Shown piece by piece: positions 60,002-64,000 of a DNA stretch of 64,000 nucleotides; within the stretch, counting starts at the first letter, position 1; the number at the start of each line of letters is the position of its first letter. The DNA lies in contig NZ_SGWY01000003.1 of NCBI RefSeq assembly GCF_004216665.1, positions 682,001 to 746,000 of the forward strand. The letters are read 5' to 3'. This DNA comes from Agromyces ramosus (GTDB taxonomy: Bacteria; Actinomycetota; Actinomycetes; Actinomycetales; Microbacteriaceae). The notes under the pieces are model-generated. The model worked only from the letters and a program-made list of their open reading frames with translations. It was not told the DNA's origin and made no database searches. The position numbers and the translations under genes were made by a program.

Positions 60002-60616
60002 TCAGCCGGCGAGCAGCTCCTGCATCCGCTCGATCTCGGCCGTCTGGGTCTCGATGATCGACGCCGACAGTGCGAGCGCCTCGTCGCTCTCGCCGTTCTC
60101 CTGGTGCCGCTCGGCCATGTCGATGGCGCCCTCGTGGTGCTCGATCATGCCCTGCAGGAAGAGTTCGGTCCCGGTCGTGCCGTCGGCCGCCTCGAGCTCG
60201 TCCAGCTCCTCCTCGGTGAGCATGCCGTCCATGCCGCCCATGCCGCCGGCGTCGTCGGCGTCCATCATCGACGGCGCACCCCACTCGTCGAGCCACGACT
60301 CCATCTGCTCGATCTCGGGGCCTTGGGCGGCCGCGATCTCCTCCGCCAGCTCGACCACCTCGGGGACGACGCCGTCCTTCGCGAGGATGAGGTCGCTCAT
60401 CTCGATCGCCTGCTCGTGGTGCGGGATCATCATCTGCGCGAACATGATGTCGGCCCGGTTGAACTCCGACGAACCGTCGGTCTGTCCCATCCCATCGTGA
60501 TCCATGCCGTTCCCCATGCCGCCACCGCGCTCGGCGACGATGGCGCATCCGGCGAACGCGAGTGCGGCCCCGAGCGCGACGACGGCACCCACGGCGATGC
60601 GGCGTCCGGTGTTCAT
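60002..60616 (-). CDS. DUF305 lipoprotein, copper-linked
   Basis: 204 residues. The signal peptide has a lipobox at FAGCAI (Cys near 22), followed by a Met/Gly/Asp-rich linker (GGGMGNGMDHDGMG). A DUF305 four-helix domain then carries two MIxHHxxAI motifs: QMMIPHHEQAIEMSDL and GMIEHHEGAIDMAERH. Met- and His-rich DUF305 proteins are often part of copper responses. It overlaps the upstream HMA gene by 4 bp and so shares its CsoR-type operator. Confidence 0.87.
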   Translation of the reverse strand: MNTGRRIAVGAVVALGAALAFAGCAIVAERGGGMGNGMDHDGMGQTDGSSEFNRADIMFAQMMIPHHEQAIEMSDLILAKDGVVPEVVELAEEIAAAQGPEIEQMESWLDEWGAPSMMDADDAGGMGGMDGMLTEEELDELEAADGTTGTELFLQGMIEHHEGAIDMAERHQENGESDEALALSASIIETQTAEIERMQELLAG

Positions 60617-60957
60617 CGTGCCGCCACCTCGTACCCGGCCTCGGCGACTGCGGCGGCGATCACCGCGGCGTCGACCGGCGCGGAGCTGCGGACGGTCACC
60701 GTCGAGACGCCGCCGGCCACGAGCTCGACGTCTACGGAGTCCACCCCGTGCACCGCACCGAGTTCCTCGGCGACATGGCGGACGCAGTTGCCGCAGGTCA
60801 TGCCCTCGACGCCGAACTCCGTGGCGTGGCGCACCGGGTCGGCGGCCGCGGCATCCGCTCGCTCGATCGTGAGGTGCGTCGGCGCCGCGTCGACCGCGCA
60901 GCAGGCGCATCCGCCGGAGAGTGCGAGTTCGATGCGCCCATCGGCGTTCGGGGTCAT
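60613..60957 (-). CDS. Heavy-metal-associated (CopZ-like) protein
   Basis: 114 residues. An N-terminal Cys cluster (SGGCACCAVD) precedes a C-terminal HMA domain (about 50-112) with the metal-binding motif GMTCGNCVRHV. Cu(I) chaperone or buffer is the likely role; the extra CxCC is unusual and could bind a second metal ion. First gene of a two-gene operon with the DUF305 lipoprotein, behind a CsoR-type palindrome. Confidence 0.87.
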   Translation of the reverse strand: MTPNADGRIELALSGGCACCAVDAAPTHLTIERADAAAADPVRHATEFGVEGMTCGNCVRHVAEELGAVHGVDSVDVELVAGGVSTVTVRSSAPVDAAVIAAAVAEAGYEVAAR

Positions 60958-60988
60958 GGTCGGTTCCCTTCGAGTCGTTTCCACCACC

Positions 60989-61005
60989 ATACCCCCCTAG
61001 GGTAT
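60989..61005 (-). promoter_or_regulatory. CsoR-type operator before the HMA gene
   Basis: ATACCCCCCTAGGGTAT, near-palindromic and the same length as the copB site at 51499. Read on the minus strand it is followed directly by TATGGT (-10-like); TGGCCA stands 17 nt before that as a -35. The geometry matches the copB promoter. Confidence 0.72.
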
Positions 61006-61135
61006 AAATGGCCACCCGCGATCGATCGTGGAAGCATTTGCGGAGAAAGTCCGCAGCGATGTCGATCCGGCCCCGAGCCCGTTCGACGCCAGAGTGAGAC
61101 GGGCGCCATGCCCGCACGACGAAGGAGAGACGACG

Positions 61136-61570
61136 ATGAAGTACATGCTGATCATGCGGGCCACCGACGAGGGCATCGCCGCCTACCAGGACCTCGACTT
61201 CAACGAGGTCATCGCCGCCATGGGCGCGTACAACGAGTCGATGATCAAGGCCGGCGTGCTGCTCGCCGGCGAGGGGCTCTCCGACGCGAAGGAGGGCTTC
61301 GTGGTCGACTTCGACGCGACGCCTCCCGTCGTCACCGACGGCCCCTACGCCGAGGCGAAGGAGCTGTTCAACGGGTTCTGGATCATCGGGGTCTCCAGCA
61401 AGGAGGAGGCCGAGGAGTGGGCGAAGCGCTGCCCGCTCGGTCCGGGCGCGCGGCTCGAGGTGCGTCGCGTCAACGAGCTCGAGGACTTCCCGCAGGACAA
61501 CGAGTGGATCCAGAAGGAAGCCAAGTGGCGTGAGGAGGCCGAGGGCCGGCTGGGGGCCGCGAGCGAATGA
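61136..61570 (+). CDS. YCII-related (DGPF) protein
   Basis: 144 residues starting MKYMLIMRATDEGIAAYQDL with the family strand TPPVVTDGPYAEAKELFNGFWII (DGPY for the DGPF motif). YCII-like dimeric ferredoxin-fold proteins; the function is unknown, but genes of this type accompany ECF42 sigma factors. GAAGGAGAGACGACG precedes the ATG, and the stop overlaps the sigma gene by 4 bp. Confidence 0.9.
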   Translation: MKYMLIMRATDEGIAAYQDLDFNEVIAAMGAYNESMIKAGVLLAGEGLSDAKEGFVVDFDATPPVVTDGPYAEAKELFNGFWIIGVSSKEEAEEWAKRCPLGPGARLEVRRVNELEDFPQDNEWIQKEAKWREEAEGRLGAASE

Positions 61571-62874
61571 GTCCGGATGCCTCGGGCGCGGTCGCACCGG
61601 CGCACGACGCCGACGCCGACCGCGCCCGGCGCGCCCTCGCCGCCGTCTGGCGCATCGAGTCCGCCCGGATCGTGGCGACCCTCACCCGGTTCGTCGGCGA
61701 CGTGGGGCAGGCCGAGGACCTCGCCCAGGAGGCCATGCTCGAGGCGCTGCGCCAGTGGCCGATCGACGGGGTCCCGCGCAACGGCGGAGCCTGGCTCACG
61801 GCCGTTGCCAAGCGCCGGGCGATCGACGGATGGCGCCGGCGGGAGCGGCTCGACGAGCGGTACGCCGCGATGGCCCGCGATCTCGAGGAGCAGGAGCGCA
61901 CGGCATCCGCCACCTTCTGGGACCCCGACACGATCGACGACGACGTGCTGCGACTCGTGTTCGTCGCCTGCCACCCCGTGCTCTCGCGCGAGGCGCAGAT
62001 CGCGCTCACGCTGCGCATCGTCGGCGGCCTCAGCTCGGAGGAGATCGCCCGGGCGTTCCTCGTGCCCGTCGCGACGATCCAGCAGCGCATCGTGCGGGCG
62101 AAGAAGACGCTCGCCGCGGCGAGCGTGCCGTTCGAGGTACCCGAGCCCCAGGACTACGCAGAGCGGCTCGGCTCCGTGCTGAGCGTGCTCTACCTGATCT
62201 TCAACGAGGGCTACCTGCCCGCCTCGGGCGAGCAGTGGGTGCGGCCGGATGTCTCGGGCGAGGCCCTGCGACTGGCCCGAGTGGTGGCCGGCCTCATGCC
62301 GCGCGAACCCGAGGCGCAGTCCCTCGTGGCACTCATGGAGTTCCACGCCGCCCGGTTCAGCACGCGTGTCGCCCGTGACGGCACGCCGATCCCGCTCGAC
62401 CAGCAGGACCGCACCCGCTGGGACCGCGCGCAGATCGAACGCGGCCGCGCCGCGCTCGCCCGTGCCGACCGGATCGGGCGTGGACGTGCCGCGTACGGCC
62501 TGCAGGCGGCGATCGCCGAGTGCCACGCCATCGCCCCCTCGGCCGAGGACACCGACTGGGCCCGGATCGTGCTGCTCTACGAAGCCCTCGGACGCATTGC
62601 GCCGTCGCCCGTGGTGGAGCTCAATCGGGCCGTCGCCGTGGCGATGGCCACCGGCCCGGCGAGCGCGCTGCGCCTCGTCGACGACCTCGAGCGCGACGGC
62701 CGGCTCGCCGGGTACCCCGGCCTCCCCGCCGTGCGGGGCGAGCTGCTCGCCCGGCTCGGCCGCACGAACGAAGCCCGGGGGGAGCTCGAGACCGCCGCCC
62801 GGCTCACGGGCAACGAGCGCGAGCGCGCGGCGCTGCTCGCGAAGGCCGCGGCGCTTCCCCGCTCCGGGAGATGA
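61567..62874 (+). CDS. ECF sigma factor with large C-terminal domain (ECF42 type)
   Basis: 435 residues. Sigma region 2 is FVGDVGQAEDLAQEAMLEALRQWP, region 4 is LRIVGGLSSEEIARAFLVPVATIQQRIVRAKKTL. From about 190 on there is a helical TPR-like domain (LSVLYLIFNEGYLPASGEQW, PSPVVELNRAVAVAMATGPA). ECF42 factors have no anti-sigma factor; the C-terminal domain controls activity, and DGPF/YCII genes are the usual target, as the coupled gene upstream suggests. Confidence 0.92.
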   Translation: MSPDASGAVAPAHDADADRARRALAAVWRIESARIVATLTRFVGDVGQAEDLAQEAMLEALRQWPIDGVPRNGGAWLTAVAKRRAIDGWRRRERLDERYAAMARDLEEQERTASATFWDPDTIDDDVLRLVFVACHPVLSREAQIALTLRIVGGLSSEEIARAFLVPVATIQQRIVRAKKTLAAASVPFEVPEPQDYAERLGSVLSVLYLIFNEGYLPASGEQWVRPDVSGEALRLARVVAGLMPREPEAQSLVALMEFHAARFSTRVARDGTPIPLDQQDRTRWDRAQIERGRAALARADRIGRGRAAYGLQAAIAECHAIAPSAEDTDWARIVLLYEALGRIAPSPVVELNRAVAVAMATGPASALRLVDDLERDGRLAGYPGLPAVRGELLARLGRTNEARGELETAARLTGNERERAALLAKAAALPRSGR

Positions 62875-62883
62875 GGAACGGGT

Positions 62884-63270
62884 TCAGGTCCAGCGGGTGA
62901 AACCGGCGAAGGCCTCGCGGCTCTGCGGAGTGGTGCTGTCGCCGCCCAGCGCCTGGATCTTCTCGAGCACGCCGGCCCGAGGGGTGCCGTAGATCTGCCA
63001 GCGGCTCTCCCGCTCGAGGTAGTCGGCGTAGGCGACCGCGACATGCTCCGTGATCACCGACAGGTGATGCACCATGGATTCTGCGTCCGGGTGGATCTGC
63101 ACGACCGTGACCTCGTTCGACGCCGGGTCGGCGTACCCCTGGAACGACAGCAGGCGGGGCTCGTTGGGCTCCACCACGGTGTCGGAGAAGTCGATGAAGT
63201 ACTTCTCGAACGCCTCGAACTGCCCGGGCTTCACGGTGTGCGTGGCGATGAAGATGAACGGTGCGGACAT
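62884..63270 (-). CDS. Quinol-monooxygenase-like (ABM fold) protein
   Basis: 128 residues starting MSAPFIFIATHTVKPGQFEA, with FEKYFIDFSDTVVEPNEPRLL and a short dimeric ferredoxin-like core (EVTVVQIHPDAESMVHHL). Resembles the antibiotic-biosynthesis monooxygenase family without a known substrate. GAGGAGGACACC precedes the ATG. It ends 9 bp from the convergent sigma gene. Confidence 0.75.
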   Translation of the reverse strand: MSAPFIFIATHTVKPGQFEAFEKYFIDFSDTVVEPNEPRLLSFQGYADPASNEVTVVQIHPDAESMVHHLSVITEHVAVAYADYLERESRWQIYGTPRAGVLEKIQALGGDSTTPQSREAFAGFTRWT

Positions 63271-63387
63271 GGTGTCCTCCTCGGTGATGCACTCCGCCCA
63301 TCGGAGTGGATGCCGAAAGACTTGCCGGACCTGCGATCCACGCGCGTCGGCAGGTCGCGCCAGACCGCCGGCGAACAGCTGGGTGAT

Positions 63388-63447
63388 TCCACCGATTCGA
63401 CCCTCCGTCCACCGATTCGACCCTCCGCCCACCGATTGGACCCTCCG
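63388..63447. repeat. Three tandem 20-bp repeats upstream of a regulator gene
   Basis: TCCACCGATTCGACCCTCCG at 63388 and 63408, then CCCACCGATTGGACCCTCCG at 63428, with a degenerate partial unit after. The array fills the region between divergent genes, 41 bp before the rightward ATG, and may be repeated operator half sites. Confidence 0.85.
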
Positions 63448-63488
63448 CCCAGCGGTGGATCGGGAGGATGATGGGTCTGGAGGACCCG

Positions 63489-64000
63489 ATGTCGGACGTG
63501 GGGAGTCGACTGAAGCGGGCCCGCCGGCTGCACGGCGAGGAGCGGTGGGTCGAGGCGTGCGACGCGTTCGTCGCCGTCGACGAGGTCGAGCCGCTGGGCG
63601 CCGAGGACCTCGAGCTGCTCGCCGAGTCCGCCCAGATCATGGGTCGCGGTGAGCTGGCGGTCGCGACCCTGCGTCGCGCCTATGAGGCGCGGGTCGCCTC
63701 CGGCGACGTCGATCGCGCGCTGACCATCGGCTTCTGGCTGTGGCAGGCCCTGGTCATCAACGGTGAGTTCTCGCGGGCGGGCGGCTGGGCGGCGCTGATG
63801 CGAGACCAAATGGGTCGGGCATCTCCGGACGGCGGCGCTGAGCCGTCGACGGCCGACGGCCCCATCGAGGACTCGGGATGGCTGCTCGTCACCGAGGCGT
63901 ATGGGCTGATCGGGTCCGGCCGCTACGAGGAGGCGGGCGGCGTGCTGGAGCTCGCAGCCCGACTGGGCGCCAGTCGAGCGAATACCGACCTGAGGGTGTT
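63489..64000 (+). CDS. N-terminal part of a probable TPR/LuxR-type regulator, cut by window edge
   Basis: 170 codons, open to the window end. The product is helical with TPR-like spacing (SRLKRARRLHGEERWVEACD, LATLRRAYEARVASGDVDRAL-like, FSRAGGWAALMRDQ). It resembles the N-terminal repeat region of actinobacterial LuxR-type regulators whose HTH comes at the C-terminus; that part is outside the window, so the call is tentative. ATG 63489 is chosen because GGAGGACCCG precedes it; ATGs at 63468 and 63471 are in frame. Confidence 0.6.
   Translation, partial: MSDVGSRLKRARRLHGEERWVEACDAFVAVDEVEPLGAEDLELLAESAQIMGRGELAVATLRRAYEARVASGDVDRALTIGFWLWQALVINGEFSRAGGWAALMRDQMGRASPDGGAEPSTADGPIEDSGWLLVTEAYGLIGSGRYEEAGGVLELAARLGASRANTDLRV

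Noticed and set aside
63388..63447. 20-bp repeats as a CRISPR array
   Set aside because: Units are adjacent with no spacer sequences and only three copies.

Overview
This is a 64 kb stretch of a very GC-rich actinobacterial chromosome. GTG starts, mycofactocin genes, leaderless-looking promoters and a strongly over-used CGGATGC/GCATCCG heptamer suggest the order Micrococcales, probably Microbacteriaceae (an Agromyces-like organism). That placement is inference. No rRNA, tRNA, CRISPR array, integrase or transposase was seen, and coding density is high.

Layout. 1-8.6 kb is a mycofactocin locus. Five tandem mycofactocin-type short-chain dehydrogenases (the first cut by the window edge) lie downstream of mftA-mftB-mftC. 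These diverge from mftR-mftG across a 23-bp palindrome. 8.3-12.8 kb holds a broken copy of the recQ 5' end, an acyltransferase, an SGNH lipoprotein and full recQ. 12.9-17.9 kb is a phenylacetate/beta-oxidation operon (thiolase, enoyl-CoA hydratase, hydroxyacyl-CoA dehydrogenase, paaZ). 18-28.4 kb carries envelope and housekeeping genes: a collagen-like membrane protein, a DEAD-box helicase with a long Arg/Asp repeat, an esterase, a BrkB-type protein, a NarL-type two-component pair, an acyltransferase and a monooxygenase-like membrane protein. 28.5-35.9 kb is a histidine-utilisation region (IclR regulator, hutH, an M23 peptidase, hutU, hutI). 36-59.3 kb is a molybdenum island: moaA-moaD, moeB-moeA-moaCB-moaE, modABC with a HTH-MOP protein, mobA/moeA2/fdhD, and three molybdoenzymes. 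A hutG-like gene, sixA, a sugar-epimerase-like gene and a CopB-type ATPase are embedded in it. 59.3-64 kb holds a DUF1801 gene, a small copper operon (HMA protein, DUF305 lipoprotein), a YCII/ECF sigma pair, a monooxygenase-like gene and a truncated regulator.

How the genes work together. The Mo genes form a complete route from GTP to molybdopterin and its guanine dinucleotide form, plus molybdate uptake, next to the enzymes that use the cofactor. The hut genes would take histidine to glutamate and formamide through HutH, HutU, HutI and the distant HutG. The best regulatory find is a 16-bp palindrome, GTCYGGGATCCCGGAC or one mismatch from it, placed 54-55 nt before hutH, hutU and the hutG-like gene 20 kb away; it ties the three together and points to the IclR-type protein as their regulator. 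A second pair of matching sites, CsoR-type ATACCCC...GGGTAT palindromes, links the CopB ATPase and the HMA/DUF305 operon into one copper response.
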